DNA of 64,000 bases, taken from Aporhodopirellula aestuarii (GTDB lineage Bacteria > Planctomycetota > Planctomycetia > Pirellulales > Pirellulaceae). The stretch is from positions 264,656 to 328,655 of the forward strand of contig NZ_JAMQBK010000060.1 of NCBI RefSeq assembly GCF_023701485.1, written 5' to 3'. Shown piece by piece: positions 17,576 to 26,508 of this stretch; within the stretch, counting starts at the first letter, position 1, and the number at the start of each line of letters is the position of its first letter. The notes below the pieces were generated by a model that was not told where the DNA came from, did not search any database, and was given only the letters and a program-made list of their open reading frames with translations. Both the position numbers and the translations under genes were made by a program.

Positions 17576-19507
17576 TTATTCCTTGACTTCGAATTCAGCG
17601 TCGATGGCGTCATCGTCGTCGCCACCGGATGCGGCAGCGCCCGCGGCGGCACCGTCACCGGCTTTCTCGGCAGCATCGGTCTTTTCATAGAGGACCTTGC
17701 TGAACGCTTGCGACGCGGCGTCGAGTTCATCGGAAGCCGTCTTGATCGCGGCCAAGTCGTCGCCTTCGGCGGCTTTCTTGACTTTCTCAATCGCGGCGTT
17801 CATCGGTGCCTTGTCGGCATCGGTGAGCTTGTCGGAGTTCTCTGACATGAGCTTTTCAAGTTGGTAAACCTGTTGGCTCGCCTTGTTGCGTGCTTCGACG
17901 AGTTCAAACTGTCGTTTGTCCTCATCGGCATTCGCCTCGGCGTCTTTGCGCATTTGTTCGATATCGTCATCGGACAACGCACCGCTGTCTTTGATCTCGA
18001 CATGGGCTTCTTTTCCTGTCTTGAGCTCTTTCGCCGAGACGCTGAGGATGCCGTTTTGATCGATGTCGAATTTGACTTCGATTTGCGGGACACCTCGAGG
18101 AGCTGGCGGAATACCGTCAAGATTGAACTCGGCGAGCAAGCGGTTGGCGTTAGCCATCTTGCGTTCACCTTGGAACACGCGAACGGTAACGGCGGTTTGG
18201 TTGTCGGCCGCAGTACTGAACACGTTTTTCTTTTCAGCGGGAACAGTGGTGTTGCGTTCGACCAGAGCCGTCATGACACCGCCTTCGGTTTCGATACCGA
18301 GGGTCAGCGGCGTGACGTCGAGCAAGAGCACGTCGGTCCGGTCGCCGGCCAGAACACTACCTTGGATCGCAGCACCGATCGCAACAACTTCGTCGGGGTT
18401 GACGCCTTGGTGAGGCTCTTTACCGAAGATGTCTTTGACCGTTTGGCGAACTTTAGGAACACGGGTGCTACCACCGACGAGAACGATTTCGTCAATGTCG
18501 CTCGGGCTCATGCCTGCGTCCTTGAGTGCTTGAAGCACGGGGCCACGGCAACGCTCGACCAGTTTGTCGATCAACTCTTCGAACTTCGAACGCGAGATCT
18601 TCATGGTCAAGTGTTTTGGACCCGATGCGTCCATCGTGATGAACGGCAGGTTGATATCCGTTTCGGGCAATGTGCTGAGTTCTTTCTTGGCCTTTTCGCA
18701 GGCTTCTTGGAGCCGTTGCAGTGCCATCGCGTCATTACGCAGGTCGATGCCGTTTTCTTTCTTGAACTCGTCGGCAACGTAGTGGATCAATGCTTCGTCG
18801 AAGTCGTCACCACCGAGGTGTGTGTCACCCGAGGTCGAGACAACTTGGAAGACGCGGCTTTCTTGGTCTTCATCACCACTGTCGGCCACTTCGAGAACGG
18901 AAACGTCGAACGTACCACCACCGAGGTCGAAGACGATGATGCTTTCATCTTTCTTCTTGTCGAGGCCGTAGGCGAGTGCCGCCGCGGTCGGTTCGTTGAT
19001 GATCCGAGCGACTTCGAGGCCCGCGATTTGGCCGGCGTCTTTGGTTGCTTGACGTTGAGCGTCGTTGAAGTAAGCCGGGACGGTGATGACGGCCTTGTTG
19101 ACCTTGTGGCCGAGGTAGGCTTCAGCGGACTCTTTGAGTTTGCGAAGCACCTTGGCCGAGATTTCTTGTGGTGTGTATTCGCTGTCACCGACTTGGATCT
19201 TGACGTAGTCGCCGGGGCCACCGGTGATGCCATAGGGGACCATCTTTTCTTCGGACTCGACTTCGTTGTGCCGACGGCCCATGAAGCGTTTGGCCGAGTA
19301 CACGGTTCGCTTCGGGTTGGTGACGGCTTGACGACGGGCTGGTTCGCCGACGATGGTTTCTTGCTTGTCCGTGAAAGCGACGACGCTCGGGGTGAGGCGG
19401 TTGCCTTCGGGGTTTGGGATGACCTTCGGTTCGCTACCTTCCATAATCGCGACCACACTGTTCGTGGTCCCGAGGTCGATGCCGATGATTCTTTCGCCTT
19501 GTGCCAT
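17576..19507 (-). CDS. dnaK: Molecular chaperone DnaK (Hsp70)
   Basis: This is the ATP-driven chaperone that binds exposed hydrophobic segments with DnaJ and GrpE and feeds aggregates to ClpB. The protein has 643 residues. Hsp70 signatures are present: [12 protein letters not shown] near the start, [16 protein letters not shown], and [14 protein letters not shown]. The linker [14 protein letters not shown] precedes the substrate-binding domain, and the acidic tail ends [15 protein letters not shown] good ribosome site (GGAG) lies eight bases before the ATG at 19507. No CIRCE operator (TTAGCACTC palindrome) was seen upstream. No dnaJ or grpE lies nearby in this window. Confidence 0.98.
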   Translation of the reverse strand: MAQGERIIGIDLGTTNSVVAIMEGSEPKVIPNPEGNRLTPSVVAFTDKQETIVGEPARRQAVTNPKRTVYSAKRFMGRRHNEVESEEKMVPYGITGGPGDYVKIQVGDSEYTPQEISAKVLRKLKESAEAYLGHKVNKAVITVPAYFNDAQRQATKDAGQIAGLEVARIINEPTAAALAYGLDKKKDESIIVFDLGGGTFDVSVLEVADSGDEDQESRVFQVVSTSGDTHLGGDDFDEALIHYVADEFKKENGIDLRNDAMALQRLQEACEKAKKELSTLPETDINLPFITMDASGPKHLTMKISRSKFEELIDKLVERCRGPVLQALKDAGMSPSDIDEIVLVGGSTRVPKVRQTVKDIFGKEPHQGVNPDEVVAIGAAIQGSVLAGDRTDVLLLDVTPLTLGIETEGGVMTALVERNTTVPAEKKNVFSTAADNQTAVTVRVFQGERKMANANRLLAEFNLDGIPPAPRGVPQIEVKFDIDQNGILSVSAKELKTGKEAHVEIKDSGALSDDDIEQMRKDAEANADEDKRQFELVEARNKASQQVYQLEKLMSENSDKLTDADKAPMNAAIEKVKKAAEGDDLAAIKTASDELDAASQAFSKVLYEKTDAAEKAGDGAAAGAAASGGDDDDAIDAEFEVKE

Positions 19508-19971
19508 GATGATTTCTCCGCTGGGTGTGGCCCCGTTACAGGGCGTTTTTTGTAGTGATTAGGGTGTTGTTTATTTGGTTTTCAGCTTGCCCGATTGATA
19601 GGGGACGGCTGGTTGATGAGGATGTCAGACTTTTTCAACGCGAGTAGTGAAAGGCAAGAACTGTGCCAGAGCGTGTTTTTCGGCTCGCGTCAAAACGGCA
19701 AGATCGATAAAACGTCGTGTTTTTCTGCGTGTTTTGCGTTGAACGCGTCGCTGGAAAACTTTGCCGGAACAAACTGGCAGCCGGCGAAAAACGCGCGCGC
19801 CGGCCATGTGGCTGACGTGTCAATTCGGCAGTTTTGGCAGTGGCAACATCTCTTTTTGCAGTAGGGTTGGATCCACTCGAAGCTGCGAAATGATCGGTCT
19901 GTAACGATAAAGACGAAACAAACGACTTGTGCTCCGACCTGCAACGATGACGACAGAGGATGACCCTTGCC
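19508..19971. other. Divergent spacer between dnaK and pheA
   Basis: This is a 464 bp spacer with no coding ORF. It should hold the dnaK promoter and heat-shock control as well as the pheA promoter. No CIRCE, and no clear sigma-32 or sigma-70 site, was identified by eye. The only local structure noted is a weak GCCC/GGGC hairpin near 19532-19546. Confidence 0.5.
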
Positions 19972-21033
19972 ATGAATGAACCGAGTTCACAACCGAGCGA
20001 ATCCCTTTCGGAAATTGACCGTGAAATTCTGCGATTGGTCAATCGGCGGCAACAACTCGTGGCTGACGAGCTGGGTCGAACAGAAAAGAGAGCGAATTTG
20101 GCGGCGGCCCTATTGCAGGCGGAATCTGACGTCCAAACGCGGGACGGGTGTTTGCCCGAGGCGGCTCAGAAGTCGATTTTGAGGCATATCGTCTCGGCCT
20201 GTTACCAGGCGTCGCGGCCGGAGCAGGTTGCGTTTTTGGGGCCGGTGGACAGCTATAGCCATCTCGCGGCAATGTCGTATTTCGGTGAAGGATTGGATCT
20301 GTCACCGGTGTCGAGCATTGGTGCGGTGTTTGACGCGGTCGAACGCGGCGATTGTCAGTATGGGATTGTCCCGATCGAAAACAGTACCGATGGTCGCATC
20401 GTGGACACGCTCGGGAAGTTGGCTGATAGCGAAGTCAATATTATTGGTGAGCTGCTCCTAGCGATTCACCACAACCTGCTTTCGCACAGCGAGCGTGACA
20501 AAATCACCCAGGTCCACAGTAAACCCCAGGCGTTGTCACAGTGTCGTGGTTGGCTCGCGGCGCATTTGCCGGGGGTTCAGTTGGTCGAAACGGCCTCGAC
20601 CGCGGCGGCGGCGGAGGCGGCGTCAACGACCCCGGGGATCGCGGCGGTCGCCAGTCTCGCTGCGGGTAGGCGGTATGGGCTGGAGGTGGTTCAGGCGTCG
20701 ATCGAAGACAATCGCAACAACGTTACACGATTCGCGGTCCTCGGCTCGGGCGAGCCAGATCCGACCGGCGACGACAAAACGACGTTGCTTTTTGAGGTGG
20801 AGCACCGACCGGGAGCATTGGCCGACGTGATGGGGATCTTTCGAGATTGCGAGCTGAATTTGACCTGGATTGAGTCATTTCCGCAGCCGGGACGACCGAA
20901 TGAGTACTTTTTCATCGTCGAATTTCCGGGGCATCAAACCGATCCTGCGGTTGCCGGCGTGATCGCCACACTGCGTCAGCAAACGCAACGGGTGGCTGTT
21001 CTGGGAAGTTATCCGGTGGGAAGAAAGGTCTAG
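19972..21033 (+). CDS. pheA: Bifunctional chorismate mutase / prephenate dehydratase (P-protein)
   Basis: The enzyme converts chorismate through prephenate to phenylpyruvate, the committed step to phenylalanine. An ATG at 19960 is in frame, but the AGAGGA ribosome site lies 11 bases before the ATG at 19972, which is preferred (353 residues). A helical chorismate mutase domain comes first (EIDREILRLVNRRQQL), then the dehydratase domain (VAFLGPVDSYSH, VPIENSTDG, NNVTRFAVLG) and a C-terminal ACT domain (HRPGALADVMGIF). The ACT phenylalanine-binding ESRP motif reads ESFP, so feedback inhibition could be altered. The gene stands alone, 177 bp before rpsD. Confidence 0.94.
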   Translation: MNEPSSQPSESLSEIDREILRLVNRRQQLVADELGRTEKRANLAAALLQAESDVQTRDGCLPEAAQKSILRHIVSACYQASRPEQVAFLGPVDSYSHLAAMSYFGEGLDLSPVSSIGAVFDAVERGDCQYGIVPIENSTDGRIVDTLGKLADSEVNIIGELLLAIHHNLLSHSERDKITQVHSKPQALSQCRGWLAAHLPGVQLVETASTAAAAEAASTTPGIAAVASLAAGRRYGLEVVQASIEDNRNNVTRFAVLGSGEPDPTGDDKTTLLFEVEHRPGALADVMGIFRDCELNLTWIESFPQPGRPNEYFFIVEFPGHQTDPAVAGVIATLRQQTQRVAVLGSYPVGRKV

Positions 21034-21210
21034 AGCGGGTCTTTCCCCTTGAAAATTCCGGGTGGCCCATTCACAATCCCCGCTCGAATTTTCGAAAGAG
21101 CTCGCTTTTTCTAAAACATTCCCGAATCCAGGCGAGAACGTCTGGGGCGAATTGTCTGCCCCTGCCCTTCGGATCCCGCCGCCCACTTTCATCCTCTAAA
21201 ACGAGAAACC

Positions 21211-21819
21211 ATGGCACGTTACACCGGCCCGAAAGCCCGTATTAACCGTCGTTTAGGCACCCTGCTCTATGAAACCGCAGGTGCTACCCGCGCCCTCGAC
21301 CGCCGCAACACGCCTCCGGGGATGCATGTTCGGGGCCGCCGGCCGAGTAACTACGGTCTGGCTTTGATGGAAAAGCAAAAGATCAAACACTATTACGGGT
21401 TGGGCGAACGCCAGCTTCGTCGTTACTTCGATAACGTGGGACGCAAATCGGGTAACACCGGTGAATTGTTGCTCCTGATGTGCGAGAGCCGATTGGACAA
21501 CGTGGTTCGCCGCGTCGGCTTTACCAAAACTCGCCCCCAAGCCCGTCAGGGCATCGGTCACGGTCACTTCTGTGTCAACGGCGTGAAAGTTACCAAGCCC
21601 GGTTATTTGTTGCGGGCGGGCGACATTATCGAAGTCCGTGGTCGTGAGAACTTGAAGAATCTCTATCGCGGTGTGATCGCCAACTCGCCACCAGACGGAT
21701 TGGATTGGGTTTCGTTCGACAGCGAAGGATTGCGTGCGACCGTTTTGAGCCTGCCCGGCCCCGTCGATATCAGTCTCCCTGTCGACGCTAACAGCGTCGT
21801 CGAATTCCTGTCACGCTAA
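21211..21819 (+). CDS. rpsD: 30S ribosomal protein S4
   Basis: The protein has 202 residues. It is a primary 16S rRNA binder that starts 30S assembly. The sequence MARYTGPKARINRRLG and the S4 RNA-binding domain (ESRLDNVVRRVGFTKTRPQARQ, then GHFCVNGVKV) are clear. In many bacteria rpsD lies in the alpha operon with rpsK and rpoA; here it stands alone, which is also seen in other phyla. No zinc-type four-Cys motif is present, so this is the C-minus form. Confidence 0.98.
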   Translation: MARYTGPKARINRRLGTLLYETAGATRALDRRNTPPGMHVRGRRPSNYGLALMEKQKIKHYYGLGERQLRRYFDNVGRKSGNTGELLLLMCESRLDNVVRRVGFTKTRPQARQGIGHGHFCVNGVKVTKPGYLLRAGDIIEVRGRENLKNLYRGVIANSPPDGLDWVSFDSEGLRATVLSLPGPVDISLPVDANSVVEFLSR

Positions 21820-21842
21820 CTCGTCTGCTGATTGATTTGACC

Positions 21843-23282
21843 ATGCACAGTTCTGTTGTTGTTCTCGGTGGTGGCCCCGGTGGTTATGCGGCTGCGTTTC
21901 TCGCGGCTGATGAAGGCCTTGAAGTCACTATCGTCGAGGCCGAGCCCCGATTGGGCGGCACGTGTCTGTTGCGTGGTTGCATCCCTTCCAAGGCGTTGTT
22001 GCACGTCGCGAAGGTGATCAGTGAAGTCGAAGAGCTGAAAAAGGATTGGGGAATCGAATACGAAGGCGCACCCAAGATCAATGTTGATACGGTGCGTGCG
22101 CGGAAAGAGAAGGTGATTTCGAATCTGACAGGTGGTTTGGCGAATCTCGCCAAACGCCGCGGTGTGAAAATCATTCAAGCTCGTGGTTCGTTCGTCGGTT
22201 CCAACGAACTTAAGCTCGAAGGCGATCACGATTCGATCCCTGAGGATGGCAAGCTCACGTTTGATCATTGCGTTTTGGCGACGGGCAGCGTCCCGGCGAT
22301 GCCGCCGAGTTTCGATATCGGCAGCGATCGATTGATGGACAGCACCGGTGCCCTTAATCTCGCGGATATTCCCGAAACCTTGCTCGTCATCGGTGGCGGT
22401 TACATCGGTCTCGAGATGGGAACCGTGTACGCGAACCTCGGTTCGAAAGTCAGCGTTGTCGAGCTGGCCGAAGGTTTGTTGCCCGGTGCCGACCGTGATT
22501 TGGTCAAACCTTTGGCGAAACGCGTCGACACCATGTGCGGTGGTCGGGTTTATCTGAACACCAAGGTCGGCTCAGTCTGCGAAGTTGATGATCAAATCGA
22601 AGTTACTTTCGAAGGCCCGAACAAATTCGGCCACGAACGGTTCGATCGTGTTTTGGTCAGTGTCGGGCGTCGCCCCGTGACCCGCGGACTCGGACTCGAA
22701 AATACCAAAGTTGTTGTAAACTCCCGCGGTTTTGTCGAGTGTGATAATCAACAACGAACTGCGGACCCGAGTATTTTCGCGATCGGCGACGTTGCCGGCG
22801 ATCCGATGCTCGCTCACAAGGCGACTCACGAAGGTCGCGTGGCTGCCGAAGTGATCGCAGGCAAGAAGGTTTCGTTCGACAAAATTGCGATTCCCGCGGT
22901 TGTCTTTACCGATCCTGAGATCGCCTGGGCTGGGATCACCGAGGAAGAAGCCAAACGCGAGGGACGCAAAGTCACCGTCGAGGTTTATCCTTGGGCGGCG
23001 AGCGGTCGTGCTCAAGCCCTGAACCTGACGAACGGTTTGACCAAGTGGTTGGTTGATCCGGAAACCAACCGTGTTGTTGGCTGTGGTATCGTCGGAACCG
23101 GCGCCGGCGAGTTGATCGCCGAAGCCGTGCTCGCGATCGAAATGGGTTGTGAAGTCACCGATATCACCGAGTCGGTTCACCCGCACCCGACGCTGAGCGA
23201 AACGCTGATGAATGCCGGCGAAGTTTACTTCGGAACGGCAACCGAAATCTTCAAGCCGAAGAAGAAAGCCGCATCGGCTTAA
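21843..23282 (+). CDS. lpdA: Dihydrolipoyl dehydrogenase (E3)
   Basis: The enzyme reoxidises dihydrolipoamide in 2-oxoacid dehydrogenase complexes or the glycine cleavage system, using FAD and NAD+. A TTG at 21837 is in frame, but the ATG at 21843 is preferred (479 residues). The FAD fingerprint GGGPGGYAAAFLAADEG is near the N-terminus. The redox-active disulfide is C-x4-C in GTCLLRGCIPSK, where LLR replaces the common LNV or LNR. The NAD-binding GGGYIGLEMG and the catalytic HPHPTLSE His-Glu pair are present. It follows rpsD by 23 bp; no E1 or E2 genes are adjacent, so the complex it serves cannot be told from context. Confidence 0.96.
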   Translation: MHSSVVVLGGGPGGYAAAFLAADEGLEVTIVEAEPRLGGTCLLRGCIPSKALLHVAKVISEVEELKKDWGIEYEGAPKINVDTVRARKEKVISNLTGGLANLAKRRGVKIIQARGSFVGSNELKLEGDHDSIPEDGKLTFDHCVLATGSVPAMPPSFDIGSDRLMDSTGALNLADIPETLLVIGGGYIGLEMGTVYANLGSKVSVVELAEGLLPGADRDLVKPLAKRVDTMCGGRVYLNTKVGSVCEVDDQIEVTFEGPNKFGHERFDRVLVSVGRRPVTRGLGLENTKVVVNSRGFVECDNQQRTADPSIFAIGDVAGDPMLAHKATHEGRVAAEVIAGKKVSFDKIAIPAVVFTDPEIAWAGITEEEAKREGRKVTVEVYPWAASGRAQALNLTNGLTKWLVDPETNRVVGCGIVGTGAGELIAEAVLAIEMGCEVTDITESVHPHPTLSETLMNAGEVYFGTATEIFKPKKKAASA

Positions 23283-23652
23283 GTTTGCCGCTGACTTTTC
23301 GCGTCTCAGGCGATCGCATGTTTGAAAGAGCACGGGCGGTCGCCGTTTCTTAGAAATCGTGCGACGTCGCTTCGTCACAGTGCCGATCTGAATTCGAGAA
23401 ACACGTTTGGGTGTGATTGAATTTCTCTTCTACTCGGCTCGTCTGATGGTCCTGCGGGATGTTCCTGTTGATGCCGCCAATTCCCCGGCCGTGACAATCT
23501 GACACGGCGTTTTCCGGGGAAAACATTCTATACTCAGCAGTGCACGTTTCGATACAATTGGGCTGTCGGTGGTGGATTGTGATACCCCGTGTTAGCGAAT
23601 CGTTGCGACTGATATCCACCGCCTGAGCTTCATTTTTTGATACTGCAGGTGA
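23283..23652. other. Spacer with likely promoter for the radical SAM-hemG pair
   Basis: This 370 bp spacer has no coding ORF. It contains a TATACT box and a short inverted repeat, listed separately. No terminator was recognised after lpdA. Confidence 0.45.
23510..23534 (+). promoter_or_regulatory. Possible promoter -10 box with overlapping inverted repeat
   Basis: TTTTCC-GG-GGAAAA (23510-23523) is an inverted repeat with a 2-base spacer, six bases before a TATACT box (23529-23534) about 119 bp ahead of the radical SAM gene. No good -35 hexamer is found at the normal distance, so the promoter may depend on an activator that binds the repeat. This is inference from pattern only. Confidence 0.3.
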
Positions 23653-24861
23653 ATGGATATGATCGCTCGAGCCAACCGTGAAACCTTTGGGCTTTCTCCC
23701 GCGGATTCGGTGCGATCCGCTGGCGGCCCCGGTGCACCCGGGGGTGCGACGGCGATGGCTCGGCGGACTCGCAAGTCGTTCGATCATAGCCCGATGCTGG
23801 TGTTCTATGAGTTGACGCGGGCCTGCGATTTAGTGTGTCTTCACTGCCGCGCGTGTGCTCAGCCGAGACGTGATCCGGCGGAGCTCAACACGGCTGAATC
23901 CAAACGAATGATCAGCCAGCTCGCTGAGTTTCCCGAGCCACCGATGTTGGTGCTTACCGGTGGTGATCCGTTTAAGCGAGCTGATTTATTTGAATTGGTC
24001 GAGTACGCGGTCGGTGAGGGGCTCGCGGTTTCGATCACGCCTTCTTCGACGCCGCTGGTCACACGCGAAGCGATCGCTCGATTACGTGACGCCGGTATCT
24101 CTCGAATGGCGGTGAGTATTGATGGAGCCGACGCGGAAACCCACGACCGTCATCGCGGAGTCGTCGGGAGCTTTGCCCGTTGTTTGGAGATTCTCCAAGA
24201 CGCAAGAGAGCTCGGCGTGCCGACGCAAGTGAACACAACTCTGATGCCGAACAACGTTCATCAAATCGAAGCGATGGGTGATCTGTTTGCTCAGTATGGC
24301 ATCGCGATGTGGTCATCGTTCTTTTTGATCCCCGTTGGTCGAGCGGAAGAATCATCAAGGCTCAACGCCGAGGAATGTGAAAAGGCGTTTGAGCGATTGT
24401 TTGCACAATCTCGAAAACAGCCGTACTTGGTCAAAACCACCGAGGCGATGCACTATCGTCGCTACATGATCCAACATCGACGCGATGCAGTGGACGCCTC
24501 GGCGAAAACGAAGAACGCTGCCTCGCCACCACCCTTCATTACCGCAGGGATCAACGACGGAAAAGGCGTGATGTTCGTCAGTCATACGGGTGTTGTTTAC
24601 CCGGCCGGTTTTCTACCCGTGGTTTGTGGGACGTTTCCCGCCCAGAACGTTGTGGATGTCTATCAAAAGTCGAATGTGTTTCGGTCGTTACGCGATTCAG
24701 AACGTCTCGAAGGTAAGTGCGGCCAGTGCGAGTTTCGGCAAATTTGTGGAGGCTCTCGTGCGCGTGCTTACGCAGTCACGGGCAACATGTTCGCGGCCGA
24801 ACCGGATTGCAGTTACCTACCCAAACCCGCTCAAGGAGCACAGAAATGCGACGTCGTGTAG
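23653..24861 (+). CDS. Radical SAM/SPASM protein of the NirJ/AhbD type
   Basis: The protein has 402 residues. The radical SAM iron-sulfur motif is C58-x3-C62-x2-C65 (ACDLVCLHC). Further features are TGGDPFKR, VSIDGADAETHD and a C-terminal SPASM-like cluster region with KCGQCEFRQICGGSRARA and a final Cys in EPDC. This layout matches the group of NirJ/AhbC/AhbD and TIGR04053-like proteins tied to heme side-chain chemistry. The first about 35 residues are Gly/Pro-rich and poorly conserved, so starts at 23659 or 23755 are possible. The 3' end overlaps the next gene, a HemY-type oxidase, by 16 bp, which supports a heme or tetrapyrrole role. The exact reaction is unknown. Confidence 0.87.
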   Translation: MDMIARANRETFGLSPADSVRSAGGPGAPGGATAMARRTRKSFDHSPMLVFYELTRACDLVCLHCRACAQPRRDPAELNTAESKRMISQLAEFPEPPMLVLTGGDPFKRADLFELVEYAVGEGLAVSITPSSTPLVTREAIARLRDAGISRMAVSIDGADAETHDRHRGVVGSFARCLEILQDARELGVPTQVNTTLMPNNVHQIEAMGDLFAQYGIAMWSSFFLIPVGRAEESSRLNAEECEKAFERLFAQSRKQPYLVKTTEAMHYRRYMIQHRRDAVDASAKTKNAASPPPFITAGINDGKGVMFVSHTGVVYPAGFLPVVCGTFPAQNVVDVYQKSNVFRSLRDSERLEGKCGQCEFRQICGGSRARAYAVTGNMFAAEPDCSYLPKPAQGAQKCDVV

Positions 24862-26300
24862 CGATCATTGGTGGCGGTGTATCTGGTCTCGCCGCTGCTC
24901 ATCAAGTGATCAAGTTGGACCCTTCGTTGGACGTGCAGTTGTTCGAAGCGGGGCCTCGAGTCGGCGGGGTGATCCAAACGATTCGCAAGGACGGTTTTTT
25001 GATCGAAGGAGCTGCAGATAATTTCATCACGTCGATCCCAGGCGGGATCGAGCTATGTCAGGATCTTGGATTGGGCGACGATCTGATCGGCACCAACCCC
25101 AACGGTCGCGGCGCCGATGTTTTGTCACATGGTCGGCTTGAGCCGATTCCGTCGGGATTCATGGTGATGGCTCCTTCGCGAATTTGGCCGTTGCTTTCGA
25201 CGCGGATTCTAAGTCCTTGGGGCAAGCTGCGTTCAGGTTTAGAAGTGTTTGTGCCACGAAAGTCCGGTGACGACGATGAATCGTTGAAGTCCTTTGTGTG
25301 TCGACGATTTGGCAAAGAACTGTTCGATCGACTTGTCCAACCGCTCGTGGGCGGGATCTATACGGCTGATCCGAACCGTCTCAGCGTGGCGGCGACGATG
25401 CCGCGATTCTTGGATATGGAACGCGAGCACGGTAGTCTGATCCGCGGTATGCTCGCAGGGCGAAAGGCGAGCGGCAAACGATCTGAAAAGGCAGGCGGGG
25501 CGCGGTACAGTCAATTCATGACGCTGCGTGGCGGTATGTCGAAATTGATCGACGCGTTGCGCGACAGTTTGCCGGAGGGATCGGTACACGTGAATACTGC
25601 GGTCGGATCGATCCACCGTCGTGCTCGAGGGTGGAAGATCCGTATAGGCGATCCATCGTGTCCGTCGATCGATGCCGACGCCGTGATTGTTGCGGCGCCG
25701 GCCGCGCATGCCGCAAGCATCCTATCGAGCGTTGATGCTCAAGTTTCCGACGAGTTGGGCGGAATCGAGTACGCAAGTTGCGCGGTCGTGTCGCTCGCTT
25801 TTCGACGAGACCAGATTGGACACCCGCTCGGATCGTTCGGGTTTGTTGTGCCACAGATTGAAGATCATCTCATCCTGTCGTGTAGTTTCTCAAGTGAGAA
25901 GTACGAAGGGCGAGCACCCGAGGGTACCGTGTTAATGCGTGTCTTTATCGGCGGTGCTTGCCAAGGTGGATTGTTGCGATTGCCAGACAAGGAACTGCTC
26001 GAGTTGGCCCAGTGGGAAGTTGCGAAGTTGCTTGACATTTCGGGTGAGCCGCTGATGCAGCACATCACGCGTCAGAAGCATGCGATGCCACAATACCACG
26101 TTGGTCACCGGGCACGCGTTGAACGGATCGAGCAGCGTCTGCAGAGCCATCCTACGCTTGCCCTGGCCGGCAATGCACTCAACGGCGTCGGGGTCCCAGG
26201 CTGCATTGACAGCGGCCAGAAAGCAGCTCGTCGTGTTGTCGACGAACTCGGTGCCGCAGACCCGTCGCGATCGCAACTCAACGAGTTAAGCGCTTGCTGA
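24846..26300 (+). CDS. hemG: Protoporphyrinogen/coproporphyrinogen oxidase, HemY type
   Basis: This FAD enzyme carries out the six-electron oxidation of a porphyrinogen to a porphyrin late in heme synthesis. The frame is open from 24717, but the ATG at 24846 has an AAGGAG ribosome site seven bases upstream (24833-24838) and starts directly with the FAD motif MRRRVAIIGGGVSGLAAA (484 residues). Further family marks are EAGPRVGGVIQT, VQPLVGGIYTADP and the C-terminal ALAGNALNGVGVPGCIDSG. The start lies inside the radical SAM gene, so translation is probably coupled. Whether it acts on coproporphyrinogen or protoporphyrinogen cannot be told by eye. Confidence 0.93.
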   Translation: MRRRVAIIGGGVSGLAAAHQVIKLDPSLDVQLFEAGPRVGGVIQTIRKDGFLIEGAADNFITSIPGGIELCQDLGLGDDLIGTNPNGRGADVLSHGRLEPIPSGFMVMAPSRIWPLLSTRILSPWGKLRSGLEVFVPRKSGDDDESLKSFVCRRFGKELFDRLVQPLVGGIYTADPNRLSVAATMPRFLDMEREHGSLIRGMLAGRKASGKRSEKAGGARYSQFMTLRGGMSKLIDALRDSLPEGSVHVNTAVGSIHRRARGWKIRIGDPSCPSIDADAVIVAAPAAHAASILSSVDAQVSDELGGIEYASCAVVSLAFRRDQIGHPLGSFGFVVPQIEDHLILSCSFSSEKYEGRAPEGTVLMRVFIGGACQGGLLRLPDKELLELAQWEVAKLLDISGEPLMQHITRQKHAMPQYHVGHRARVERIEQRLQSHPTLALAGNALNGVGVPGCIDSGQKAARRVVDELGAADPSRSQLNELSAC

Positions 26301-26508
26301 GGCGTCGTTGAAACGCGGTGGCGATCATTTTGAGTGTCGGTGCCACTGCGCGTCGGGAAGCAATCTGCTGCTTCGATGATGTGCTCATCGGGCACGTGTC
26401 TGGCTTGGTTTTCGATGGACTAGGGTCACTTTAGGGACGGTGCGCGGTAAGGTATGTTCGAGCCCTTTTCGTTGCGCCCTCTTTTCTCCCTTTTCGTAAA
26501 GACTGACC

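Noticed and set aside
17861..19555. 564-codon ORF on the plus strand opposite dnaK
   Set aside because: It is the mirror of dnaK codon bias. Antisense frames of dnaK have a history of false annotation as NAD-specific glutamate dehydrogenase. DnaK itself is certain.
19840..19862. TGGCAAC...TTGCA pair before pheA as a sigma-54 promoter
   Set aside because: Spacing is about five bases too long.
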